Source: Steroidobacter agaridevorans (GTDB taxonomy: Bacteria > Pseudomonadota > Gammaproteobacteria > Steroidobacterales > Steroidobacteraceae). Taken from it: a DNA stretch of 64,000 bases. Made by a program: the position numbers and the translations under genes. Below are positions 34,575 to 42,151 of this stretch, piece after piece. Numbering within the stretch: position 1 is the stretch's first letter; each line of letters opens with the position of its first letter. The DNA is taken from the NCBI RefSeq assembly GCF_009932555.1, contig NZ_BLJO01000007.1, positions 376,930 to 440,929 on the forward strand, in the 5' to 3' direction. Under the pieces are notes generated by a model. The model was not told the origin of the DNA. It did not search any database and saw only the letters and a program-made list of their open reading frames with translations.

Positions 34575-35477
34575 ATGCGAAAGCTTCCACTGTCGGCCCT
34601 GCGCGCCTTCGCTTATGTTTTTGAGACAGGCGGCGTACGCCCGGCCGCTCGCGCATTGCAAGTCACTCACTCGGCCATCAGCAGACAGGTGCGTGAGCTC
34701 GAAGCCTGGCTCGGTGTCGCGCTCATCGAGAAGCCGGGACGGCAGCGCCGCTTCGCAATGACGATTCAGGGCCAGGCGCTGGGCAAAGCGCTGATCTCGG
34801 GACTGAACGATCTGGAGCGCGCGGTCGAGAGCGTGCGCGAACTGCGAGCTCCGAATTCCGTCGTGATCACGACGACACCGTCCCTCGCCACGCGGTGGTT
34901 GATGCCGCGTCTGCCGGTGCTTGCAAAAAATCATCCTTCAATCGAACTGTCGATCGTGACTGAAGCCTCCGTGAAGGATCTCGCCGCGCAAGGCGCAGAC
35001 CTGGCGCTTCGCATGGGCGGCGGCCCGTGGCCGGATGGAATCTGTGAACCGCTGATGGATGAGTTGCTGTATCCGGTGGCAACTCGCGGCTATTGGAAGA
35101 GCCTCGGCGAGCGCAAGCCCGCGCGAGCGCTGGCCAAAGCCAGGCTGCTGCATGATCGCGATCCCGATAGTGGCTGGGATCGATGGTTCGACGTCTATCC
35201 GGCGCGCAACATCGACCTTCGGGTCGGACCGCGCTTCACCTCATCCGACCTGGTACTGCAAGCGGCAGCCCAGGGACTTGGCGTCGCACTGGCTCGGGGA
35301 TCGTTGGCGGAAATCGATGTGTCGCGCGGAATACTTTTTCGGCCATTCGAGGCCGACCACGTTCGGATAGCGAATGCCTACTGGCTGGTGCGTCGTCGAG
35401 ACGATGCAACCGCTCGACCCGCGATGCACGCGGTCATCGAATGGATCAAGGCATGCGCGGCGAAGCGCCCTACTTGA
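34575..35477 (+). CDS. LysR family transcriptional regulator, GcvA-like
   Basis: A 300-aa regulator with an N-terminal winged helix-turn-helix (LSALRAFAYVFETGGVRPAARALQVTHSAISRQV segments, residues 6-45) and a C-terminal periplasmic-binding-like effector domain (about 90-295, e.g. TTTPSLATRWLMPRLPVL). It belongs to the GcvA-like subgroup by the short ALRAFAY start and SAISRQVRELE. Divergent from lysE; the gap holds TGCA-N8-TGCA (34539-34554), a possible T-N11-A site. Its last 8 bp overlap the convergent kinase-like gene. Confidence 0.88.
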   Translation: MRKLPLSALRAFAYVFETGGVRPAARALQVTHSAISRQVRELEAWLGVALIEKPGRQRRFAMTIQGQALGKALISGLNDLERAVESVRELRAPNSVVITTTPSLATRWLMPRLPVLAKNHPSIELSIVTEASVKDLAAQGADLALRMGGGPWPDGICEPLMDELLYPVATRGYWKSLGERKPARALAKARLLHDRDPDSGWDRWFDVYPARNIDLRVGPRFTSSDLVLQAAAQGLGVALARGSLAEIDVSRGILFRPFEADHVRIANAYWLVRRRDDATARPAMHAVIEWIKACAAKRPT

Positions 35478-36006
35478 GCGCCGATTGACGTATATAGGCT
35501 TCAGCCTGCCCCGGCCGCTGAAATTCGACCCAGCTCAAGTGCGGGTAGTCGGCGCTGGCGCGTAGACGGGCAAACTCCTCGCGGCGGCGGCGATGAGTGG
35601 TGATGACCCACCACAGAATCGATTCCCGTGAGAAGAACGATCGTCGGATCGACTCGCGATTGCCATTCCACAACTCTTCTCGGACGACGGCGCGACGCGT
35701 CGTTCTGCGCAATGCCCTCCAGAACGTCAGCGCGAATCCGTAGTTCAACCAACACACCGTGGTGGCACGCGACCAGAGTGCGTCGCGAACCGTTCCGTAG
35801 TTGCCAACGACGATCCAACCATCGCTAGAGGTGCTCTCGAGAACACGTTGTCGAAAAGTCCCGGCGTCCGCAGGCTTCCAGCCGGGTTCCCAGTACAACG
35901 CGTCGAGCTCAACCAGCGGCAGCTGGGTGTTGGTTGCCAGCGCGCGGGCGAACGTCGACTTGCCGGTGCAGCTCGTTCCGATGACGAGAATCCTTTGAGC
36001 TCTCAA
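35470..36006 (-). CDS. P-loop NTPase, adenylate-kinase-like (topology-modulation/FlaR type)
   Basis: A 178-aa nucleotide-binding protein. The Walker A motif GTSCTGKST is at residues 10-18, followed by LPLVELDALYWEPGWKP (substrate-side D/E), GWIVVGNYG and an Arg-rich lid (RALRRTTRRAVVREELW). This is the pattern of small kinases annotated as topology modulation protein or FlaR. No ATG precedes the P-loop, so the start must be the TTG at 36006 overlapping the TGA of the DUF1697 gene. Activity uncertain. Confidence 0.78.
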   Translation of the reverse strand: MRAQRILVIGTSCTGKSTFARALATNTQLPLVELDALYWEPGWKPADAGTFRQRVLESTSSDGWIVVGNYGTVRDALWSRATTVCWLNYGFALTFWRALRRTTRRAVVREELWNGNRESIRRSFFSRESILWWVITTHRRRREEFARLRASADYPHLSWVEFQRPGQAEAYIRQSALK

Positions 36007-36512
36007 GACGCGGCGAGCTCAACCAGCTTGGCGATCGTATTCATGTTCCTCGCGGTACCGGCCTTCGCCGCCGGAATCTTCAGCTTGGAATGCGCCATGT
36101 TTGCGCCGTAGTACACATAGATCTCCCGCTTGCCCAGGCGGACTTCTTCATCCTGTGCACCTGTAACCGTGCGCAGCGTATCCTTCGGCGGCGGATCGTC
36201 GAGAAAGCACGCCACGGTCCGATTGGACTCCAACTTCTCGAATGGATTCGCTGCGAGCACCTGCTGCATCTCCTCCGCCGTACGCACCAGTACACCAACC
36301 TCCTTACCGGCGTACTCGCGCAATGCCGCTTCCAACGCCGCCTTCACAGCGCTTTCACGCTTCCCGCTCTCGAAGATCACATTGCCGCTTGCGATATAGG
36401 TACGCACGTTGGCAAACCCCTGCCGTTCGCAGAGACGTTTCAAATCCTGCATGGGCAGCTTCCCGGTCCCACCCACGTTCACTGCGCGCAACAGAGCGAC
36501 AAAGGTAGTCAT
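36003..36512 (-). CDS. DUF1697 domain-containing protein
   Basis: A 169-aa protein matching DUF1697 by its N-terminus TFVALLRAVNVGGTGKLPM, the SGNVIFES segment near residue 43 and the C-terminal ARNMNTIAKLVELA. The family is widespread, single-domain and of unknown function. It overlaps the downstream P-loop gene by 4 bp, so the two are co-transcribed. Confidence 0.87.
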   Translation of the reverse strand: MTTFVALLRAVNVGGTGKLPMQDLKRLCERQGFANVRTYIASGNVIFESGKRESAVKAALEAALREYAGKEVGVLVRTAEEMQQVLAANPFEKLESNRTVACFLDDPPPKDTLRTVTGAQDEEVRLGKREIYVYYGANMAHSKLKIPAAKAGTARNMNTIAKLVELAAS

Positions 36513-36559
36513 GTTCCTCCAAACGTGCCGGTCGAGTCCCGCGCTCGATTACCCCGGTG

Positions 36560-37120
36560 TCACTTCTCACCCTTCTGCACGTCGTAACGCAATTCCGCCA
36601 TGGCAGAACCCATTTGACGAACAGACCTCAGCTGCAAAGCCGGGCTGAGCAGCTGCCGCGGCAATAGCGGCTTTCCGGCGCCCAGCGTGCACGAGCCGAT
36701 CTGAATAATGAGTTGATCCAGCAGGCCGCAATCGTAGAACTGGCCGACCAGATCACCGCCGCCGACAATCCAGATGTTACTGGCGCCGGCCGCCGCCCTC
36801 ATCTCGGCATGGGCCTGTCGAACATCGCCGCTGACGAAGCGAATGTCGGCCCCGGCTATTGCCGGCAGCTTGCGAGTGGAGAATATCCAGGCGGGCTGAG
36901 TGTAGGGCCACGCGGAACCGGTCTGTGCGGCGACATTCTCCGCGTTCCTGAGCATCCATTCATAAGTAGCCGAGCCCATCGCCAAAGCACCCACGCCAGC
37001 AATGAACTCCGGATAGCTGGAGTCATTCAAGCTCCCGAGAGAGAACAGCCAGTCCAACGAGTCGTCCTCAGTCGCGATGAAACCATCGAGGCTGGTGGCT
37101 GCGTAGTAAATGGTCTTCAT
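36560..37120 (-). CDS. Dihydrofolate reductase family protein (RibD C-terminal-like)
   Basis: A 186-aa protein with the DHFR/RibD-C fold: YYAATSLDGFIATEDDSLDWL at the start, LAMGSATYEWML, and the NADPH-binding NIWIVGGGDLVGQFYDCGLLDQ (about 110-131). Bacterial proteins of this group (YyaP/YwjB-like) reduce pterin- or pyrimidine-like substrates in vitro; the physiological substrate is unknown. The ATG at 37120 was chosen because the fold starts there. Confidence 0.85.
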   Translation of the reverse strand: MKTIYYAATSLDGFIATEDDSLDWLFSLGSLNDSSYPEFIAGVGALAMGSATYEWMLRNAENVAAQTGSAWPYTQPAWIFSTRKLPAIAGADIRFVSGDVRQAHAEMRAAAGASNIWIVGGGDLVGQFYDCGLLDQLIIQIGSCTLGAGKPLLPRQLLSPALQLRSVRQMGSAMAELRYDVQKGEK

Positions 37121-37242
37121 GCTTTGATGGCGCTCGGAGTGGGAATCGTGTGGACGAGGGTTGCGCTCGCTCGAGGCATGATAGGTTTCGTCGCTGACAT
37201 GCCGTGTCATGGAATCGAATCGCCGTGGCGACAAAAGTCCAT

Positions 37243-38055
37243 CTAGCGCAGCTCACCCCACGTCTGCAGAAACTCCCGATGCGCCCGTAACACATCATCG
37301 TCACTGTCGCTCGCGAGCTGCGATTCCCGGAACCCAGACACGATCGCAGCGACGCGCACGTCCCGCCCCTCGACGCTGAATCGCACACGCCACTCCTTGA
37401 CCGCCAGTTGCATCCCATCGTCAATCCGCCGAATGCGCCGATATGGGTGCGGCTCTGGGCCGAGCGCCAGGGTGGAGCGAATTCGTTCCTCGATGGCGAG
37501 ACCCGTTCGCGTCTCGATCCAATGAGCTTGCTCCGTTGCCAGCGGCAGGAATGTCACTTCGTACGCGGCCACCGGATCGTCAGGCCGGTCATCGAGCCAG
37601 CCATTGCCCGCATCGGGATGTGAGTCCGTGTAAGCAATGTAGGGTTTGAGATCGAGCACCGGCGTGCCGTCGAGGATATCGGCATCGAGGACGTGGATAT
37701 TCAAGCCCTCGATCTTCTCCAGTCTGACGACGGACAGGCCGATGGGATTCGGTCGATGTGGCGAGCGCGTGGCAAACACACCCTTGCGGCCCGAAGTGCT
37801 TCGCGGCGGCAGCACCTTGGGGCGCCAGCCGGGATTGTGATGAAACCAGAAGATCACCCAGATCAATTTCCAGCGCGTCAGATCCTCGAGTGCATGCTCG
37901 AAGTTTCGACCGGGAAACAACTCGATCCGTGCACTCGCGCCCTGCGCCGCCCGCGGCTGCCGTGCCGCTTCGACTTTGGTGGCCAGTGAAGTGCGAACGA
38001 TTCCGATGGGCTCGAGAACGAGCCGCGAGAAGTCTTTATCTGAAGCGGACGACAT
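37243..38055 (-). CDS. trmO: tRNA (N6-threonylcarbamoyladenosine37-N6)-methyltransferase TrmO
   Basis: A 270-aa SAM-dependent methyltransferase of the TsaA/TrmO class that methylates t6A37 in threonine tRNA. The family core GVFATRSPHRPNPIGLSVVRLE lies near residues 90-110 and LDGTPVLDLKPYIAYTDS at 130-147, with the C-terminal extension found in proteobacterial TrmO. The N-terminus has the usual LEPIGIVRT. It sits alone between a DHFR-like gene and an SDR gene on the same strand. Confidence 0.9.
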   Translation of the reverse strand: MSSASDKDFSRLVLEPIGIVRTSLATKVEAARQPRAAQGASARIELFPGRNFEHALEDLTRWKLIWVIFWFHHNPGWRPKVLPPRSTSGRKGVFATRSPHRPNPIGLSVVRLEKIEGLNIHVLDADILDGTPVLDLKPYIAYTDSHPDAGNGWLDDRPDDPVAAYEVTFLPLATEQAHWIETRTGLAIEERIRSTLALGPEPHPYRRIRRIDDGMQLAVKEWRVRFSVEGRDVRVAAIVSGFRESQLASDSDDDVLRAHREFLQTWGELR

Positions 38056-38103
38056 GAGGCGCAGGATACGCCAATGCCGTCCTCCAGGTGATCGGAAGTG
38101 ACA

Positions 38104-38841
38104 TCAGATCGAATTCAAGAACCCGCCATCGACCGCGATCGCCTGACCGGTGATGTACGACGCGCGCTCGGATGCGAGGAACGCCGCAAGCGCTGCGAAC
38201 TCCTCCGGTCTGCCGATTCGGCCGGTTGGAATCCTGGGCCCCATGGTCGCGTCGTCCACGCCGAGCTCCGTCAGTCGCTCGGTGGCGGTGTAGCCGGGCA
38301 GCAGCGCATTCATCGTGATCCCGTCTTTCGCAACATCGCGGCTGACGGAATTGATCAACCCAAGCAGACCGGCGCGCAAGCTGTTTGAAATCACCAGGCC
38401 CGGTTGCGGTTCGCGAGCGGAGATCGAGGTGATCGCGAGGATGCGACCCCATTTGCGTTGACGCATGTGAGGCAACACCGCGAGCACGCTTTCCACCGTG
38501 CTCATCCACAAGTTGTCGAAGCCTTTTTGCCAGTCGGCCGCGGACATGCGCTCGAACGAGCCAGCGGGCGGACCGCCGGTGTTGGTGACGAGGATATCGA
38601 TGGGTGCGCCGAGCGCCCTCGTAGCCTGCGCCACCAGCGCCTCACAATTGCCAGGAGAGGAAACATCGCCTGCAATGCCGATGGCGCCAATCTCCGCCGC
38701 CGTTGCCGCGATTCGATCCGGATCGCGAGAGACGATTGCGACCTGCACGCCCTCTGCAATCAACTCGCGCGCGACTGCTTTGCCAAGTCCTTTGGAGGCG
38801 CCGAATACCAGCGCGCGACGTCCGGAAATTTTCAGATCCAT
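38104..38841 (-). CDS. SDR family oxidoreductase lacking the YxxxK motif
   Basis: A 245-aa Rossmann oxidoreductase. The NADP-binding GASKGLGKAVA is at residues 14-24, NTGGPPAG replaces NNAG, and the catalytic Ser is kept in ITSISAREP. The expected Tyr-x-x-x-Lys is replaced by SNSLRAGLLGL (about 150-160), with no Tyr and Arg in place of Lys. This is a known divergent SDR clade often annotated as 3-oxoacyl reductase-like, so it may still bind NAD(P)H. C-terminal end SYITGQAIAVDGGFLNS is standard. It lies 19 bp downstream of the DUF1330 gene on the same strand. Confidence 0.85.
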   Translation of the reverse strand: MDLKISGRRALVFGASKGLGKAVARELIAEGVQVAIVSRDPDRIAATAAEIGAIGIAGDVSSPGNCEALVAQATRALGAPIDILVTNTGGPPAGSFERMSAADWQKGFDNLWMSTVESVLAVLPHMRQRKWGRILAITSISAREPQPGLVISNSLRAGLLGLINSVSRDVAKDGITMNALLPGYTATERLTELGVDDATMGPRIPTGRIGRPEEFAALAAFLASERASYITGQAIAVDGGFLNSI

Positions 38842-38860
38842 TACAAAACTCCAGCGGGAT

Positions 38861-39181
38861 TCAAACGCGAGGATCCGGCGCGACGTGATCGGCCCGGCCT
38901 TCCTGAAGAATCATCCGGCCGTTCGTCGTTGCCGCGCGCCGGAATTCGGACAGGCGTTGATACTCGGGATCGTTGTACCAGGCTTCGGCCGAAGCTCGGT
39001 CCGGGAACTCCAGAATCACCATCCGTTCCGAGAAGGCCGCGCCTTCGGACGTCGTCACCTGGTCGCCGCGCGTCAGAAATCGGCCGCCATATTTCTGCAG
39101 TGTCTTGGGCGTGTGATCCGAATATTTTCGGAAGGTCGCCGGGTCGTGGACCTTCATCGTGCATATCATGTAGGCAGCCAT
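38861..39181 (-). CDS. DUF1330 domain-containing protein
   Basis: A 106-aa ferredoxin-like alpha/beta protein of DUF1330: YMICTMKVHDPATFRKY, YGGRFLTRGDQVT, MVILEFPDRASAEAWYNDPEY. The ATG at 39181 follows GGAGGGCGT. Function unknown; related dimeric alpha-beta barrels act as small monooxygenases or isomerases. It forms a pair with the SDR gene downstream and is divergent from the hydratase-like gene. Confidence 0.87.
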   Translation of the reverse strand: MAAYMICTMKVHDPATFRKYSDHTPKTLQKYGGRFLTRGDQVTTSEGAAFSERMVILEFPDRASAEAWYNDPEYQRLSEFRRAATTNGRMILQEGRADHVAPDPRV

Positions 39182-39283
39182 ACGCCCTCCTCGAATACCC
39201 ACCGCAGTCTACTGCCCCGGACGCAGAAATTTTTCCTAAATGGCCTGTGCTACGATCCCCAACCCGAGTGTCGAGGTCGAACA

Positions 39284-40078
39284 ATGCACGCCGACCAGGT
39301 TCGCGCCATCGTCGATCGATTCGAAGCCGACGTAAGGAACCGCACCCGCTTCCAGTTGTATCGCATCGACGGCCGCCCGGCGACGCTCGACGATGCCTAT
39401 GCCATTCAATCCGAAATCCTGGCGCGCGCGCTTCGCTCCGGCAGCGACAGCGTCGCCGGTTACAAGGTCGGCCTGACCACCGGGAAGATGCAACAATTCT
39501 GCGGCGTCGCCGAGCCGATCGGCGGTCGCATTCTGAAAAGCAACGTGCGCGCGAGCGGCGCAACGATTCGGAAATCGCAGTTCCATCGGCTGGGCATCGA
39601 AAGCGAGCTGGCTTTGCGCGTCGGCAAGGAAGTGCCGGCGCTGCGCTCCGATACCAACGTCCAGGATTTGATCGGGTGCGTCGATGCCATCGCGGCAGCG
39701 TTCGAAGTCATCGACGATCGCGACGCCGACTATGCCCATCTCGAAGCAAGCTCGATCGCCGCGGAGAACAGTTGGAACCAGGGCATCGTGCTCGGCGAGG
39801 CTGCATCGCCTTCCGACCTCGGCGATCTGCGTGGTTTGCCAGGCCGATTGCTCGTCAATGGCGAGCAATCGGCCACCGGCTCCAGCGACGACGTGATGAA
39901 TGGCCCGCTCTGGGTGCTCGCCTGGGTGGCTCGCTTCGCCAAGGAAGCCGGCACGCCGCTGCAGCCCGGTCAGTGGATCATGACCGGCTCCATCATCCCG
40001 ACCAGATTCGCCGTCGCGGGCGACACCTACTCGTTCGAGCTCGGCTCGCTGCCGCCGGTGACGGTGACGATCGGCTGA
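39284..40078 (+). CDS. 2-keto-4-pentenoate hydratase/FAH-like protein
   Basis: A 264-aa protein of the fumarylacetoacetate hydrolase superfamily, MhpD/hydratase branch: GYKVGLTTGKMQQFCGVAEPIGG near residues 57-79, the metal-ligand segment GIESELALRVGKEVP (about 104-118, with the E-x-E pair), IAAFEVIDDR and the C-terminal GQWIMTGSIIPTRFAVAGDTY. Such enzymes hydrate 2-keto-4-pentenoates in aromatic meta-cleavage. The ATG at 39284 follows GAGGTCG. No other aromatic-degradation gene is adjacent; the divergent DUF1330 gene is the nearest neighbour, so the substrate is open. Confidence 0.83.
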   Translation: MHADQVRAIVDRFEADVRNRTRFQLYRIDGRPATLDDAYAIQSEILARALRSGSDSVAGYKVGLTTGKMQQFCGVAEPIGGRILKSNVRASGATIRKSQFHRLGIESELALRVGKEVPALRSDTNVQDLIGCVDAIAAAFEVIDDRDADYAHLEASSIAAENSWNQGIVLGEAASPSDLGDLRGLPGRLLVNGEQSATGSSDDVMNGPLWVLAWVARFAKEAGTPLQPGQWIMTGSIIPTRFAVAGDTYSFELGSLPPVTVTIG

Positions 40079-40090
40079 GACGACGCGGCC

Positions 40091-40474
40091 CTACTTGCCG
40101 TTGAGACTGAAGCGCCCCGGCCCGAGCAGGACCAGCGCGATGGCGGTGAATAGAAACATTCCTTGCAGCTCGAGCGCCCAGCCGCCGCTCTTGCCGAGAG
40201 TGGTCAATTCGGCGCCATGCACCAGGGCGAAGGCGAACAGCATATTGATTGCAATCAAGCCCGCGCCGATCCGGCAGTACCAGCCGAGCAGCACCAGAAT
40301 CGGCGCCAGCACCTCGCCCACATAAACGCCGTAGGTGACGAAGGCCGGAAGACCGGCGGCGGTGACCGCGCCCGACAGGCCACCCACGCCGCCTTTGATT
40401 TTTGCTATGCCGTGCAACAGGATCAGGATGCCCAGCGCCAGTCGCAGAATCAGTTTGCCGGTATTGTCGTTCAT
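40091..40474 (-). CDS. DoxX family membrane protein
   Basis: A 127-aa protein with four membrane segments: LGILILLHGIAKIKGG, VYVGEVLAPILVLLGWYCRIGAG, LIAINMLFAFALV and MFLFTAIALVLLG. The HG at residues 21-22 and the E near 55 are typical of DoxX. Bacterial relatives have been tied to redox and membrane stress; no specific role can be given. It ends 12 bp from the convergent hydratase-like gene. Confidence 0.86.
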   Translation of the reverse strand: MNDNTGKLILRLALGILILLHGIAKIKGGVGGLSGAVTAAGLPAFVTYGVYVGEVLAPILVLLGWYCRIGAGLIAINMLFAFALVHGAELTTLGKSGGWALELQGMFLFTAIALVLLGPGRFSLNGK

Positions 40475-40558
40475 GGGAGCTCCCGTATTCCGCTTCGGCC
40501 CATTGTAGCTCCCGCGCGAGGGTAGCGGCGACGTCCACGCGCCGCTGGTAGCTCCTTG

Positions 40559-41443
40559 CTACGACTTGGACCCGACGAGCTTGTCTTGCGTCTTGGTCTG
40601 AAAGTCGCTGGCGTCGTGCCGCTCGTGCAATTGGTTGGCGGGATCGCCGCTCGTGCGATTCACCATGCGGCCGCGAACGACGGCAGGACGAGCCAGCAAG
40701 GTCTCGGCCCAACGCAGCACGTTTTTGTACTCGTGCACGGACAGGAACTCGCCCGCATTGTACAGCCAGCCTTTGACCATTCCGCCGTACCACGGGAACA
40801 CGGCGATGTCGGCGATGGTGTACTCGTCGCCGGCGAGATACGTGCTCTGCGCCAGTCTCTTATCGAGCACGTCGAGCTGACGCTTGGTCTCCATGGCGTA
40901 GCGATCGATCGCATACTCGATCTTCGCCGGCGCATACGCATAGAAATGCCCGAACCCGCCGCCGAGGAACGGCGCGCTGCCCATCTGCCAGAACAGCCAC
41001 GAGAGACACTCGGCGCGAGCGTGCGGCTGCGACGGCAGGAACGCTCCGAATTTTTCGGCGAGGTGGACCAGAATCGCACCGGACTCGAACACCCGGATCG
41101 GCTGCGGCCCCGAACGATCCACCAGCGCGGGAATCTTCGAGTTCGGATTCACTTCGACGAAGCCGCTGCCGAACTGATCTCCCTCGCCGATGCGAATCAG
41201 CCACGCATCGTACTCGGCGCCGGCGTGCCCCAGCGCGAGCAGCTCTTCCAACAGGATTGTGACTTTCTGACCGTTCGGCGTGCCTTGCGAATACAGCTGC
41301 AACGGATGGCGACCGACCGGCAGCGCCTTCTCATGCGTGGGACCCGCGACTGGTCGATTGATGTTCGAGAACTGGCCGCCGTTCGGTTTGCCCCAGCTCC
41401 ACACTTTGGGCGGCGTGTAGTCGGGAGTCACGTAGTCAGTCAT
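40559..41443 (-). CDS. yghU: Glutathione S-transferase-like disulfide-bond oxidoreductase YghU
   Basis: A 294-aa Nu-class GST. It has the long YghU N-terminal extension (TPPKVWSWGKPNGGQFSNINRP), the thioredoxin domain with GTPNGQKVTILLEELL, FVEVNPNSKIPALVD and FESGAILVHLAEKFG that bind glutathione, and the helical domain ending GRMVNRTSGDP. YghU binds two glutathiones and reduces disulfides and peroxides. The start codon is preceded by a 33-bp perfect inverted repeat whose 3-prime arm reaches the ribosome-binding site, so translation may be structure-controlled. Confidence 0.93.
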   Translation of the reverse strand: MTDYVTPDYTPPKVWSWGKPNGGQFSNINRPVAGPTHEKALPVGRHPLQLYSQGTPNGQKVTILLEELLALGHAGAEYDAWLIRIGEGDQFGSGFVEVNPNSKIPALVDRSGPQPIRVFESGAILVHLAEKFGAFLPSQPHARAECLSWLFWQMGSAPFLGGGFGHFYAYAPAKIEYAIDRYAMETKRQLDVLDKRLAQSTYLAGDEYTIADIAVFPWYGGMVKGWLYNAGEFLSVHEYKNVLRWAETLLARPAVVRGRMVNRTSGDPANQLHERHDASDFQTKTQDKLVGSKS

Positions 41444-41451
41444 GGGGCACC

Positions 41452-41484
41452 TTCTTCAGCCTGTGGAGTCCACAGGCTGAAGAA
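41452..41484. promoter_or_regulatory. 33-bp perfect inverted repeat in the yghU leader
   Basis: Arms TTCTTCAGCCTGTGGA and TCCACAGGCTGAAGAA around one central base. On the yghU strand the hairpin ends in GAAGAA directly followed by GG, so the Shine-Dalgarno GAAGG, 9 bases before the ATG, is partly inside the stem. It could mask the start site or act as a transcription attenuator. Confidence 0.6.
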
Positions 41485-41568
41485 TGAAAGAGTCGCCCCC
41501 GCGTTCCAAGCACGGCAACTCAGTCGTGCCGCTCAGGCAAGGATGGCGCTCCCGACTACGGCGCTACG

Positions 41569-42054
41569 TTAATTCGGCAGCAGCGTCCCCGAATCCGCGA
41601 CCGCGAGCCATTTGCCGCGTTGGTAGGTGTAGGTCACGCCGGTGAGAGCGCGTTGGTGGTAGCCGTTCGAGGGGATGTCGTAGGTCGTTTCGTAGAGAAT
41701 GAACGCGGTTTTGCAGCCATCGACGACTCGATATTTCTCGGTCCAGGCCCACACGGCCTCGCGGTTCTCGAAGTGCGAGCGCAACGCTTCCATGACGGCA
41801 TCGATACCGTAGCGAGCGGCGCCGCTGGCGAAGATCGTGACGGTGCCGGAGATATGCCCGGCCCTGAATGTTTCCGCGTCGTAGTCGCGGAAGGATTCCA
41901 TGTCGACTCGTTGTGCACGCTCGAATTGACGGGCGCAGCCCGCGCCGACGGCGGGCGCATCGAGTTGTTCGGTGGCCGATCCGTCGTTCGCGGCCCAGGC
42001 GCCGACGCCGGCCGCGATCAAGCCGAGCGCCAGATAGCTGCTGTTGGCTCGCAT
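41569..42054 (-). CDS. Exported SnoaL/NTF2-like protein
   Basis: A 161-aa protein with signal peptide (SYLALGLIAAGVGAWA) and an NTF2-like cone fold: VDMESFRDYDAETFRAGH, SGAARYGIDAVMEALRSHFENR, and TYTYQRGKWLAVADSGTLLP at the end, the layout of SnoaL/DUF4440-like proteins. These serve as small isomerases/hydrolases or binding proteins; function here is unknown. It lies downstream of the TonB receptor gene on the same strand but behind a hairpin. Confidence 0.75.
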   Translation of the reverse strand: MRANSSYLALGLIAAGVGAWAANDGSATEQLDAPAVGAGCARQFERAQRVDMESFRDYDAETFRAGHISGTVTIFASGAARYGIDAVMEALRSHFENREAVWAWTEKYRVVDGCKTAFILYETTYDIPSNGYHQRALTGVTYTYQRGKWLAVADSGTLLPN

Positions 42055-42070
42055 GCTCTGCTCCTGTGAA

Positions 42071-42102
42071 AGTGCCCGAGACGTTGTATGTCATCGGGCA
42101 CT
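42071..42102. terminator. Hairpin after the TonB receptor gene
   Basis: AGTGCCCGA / TCGGGCACT, a 9-bp stem, with an inner GAC/GTC pairing extending it around a single bulged base. It lies in the 97-bp gap between the receptor stop (42152) and the NTF2-like start (42054). No strong T-run follows, so termination is probable but not certain. Confidence 0.45.
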
Positions 42103-42151
42103 CGCAGCTCGCACACGAAGCGCCGCTCGGCGATACAAAGCGCTCAGTTTT

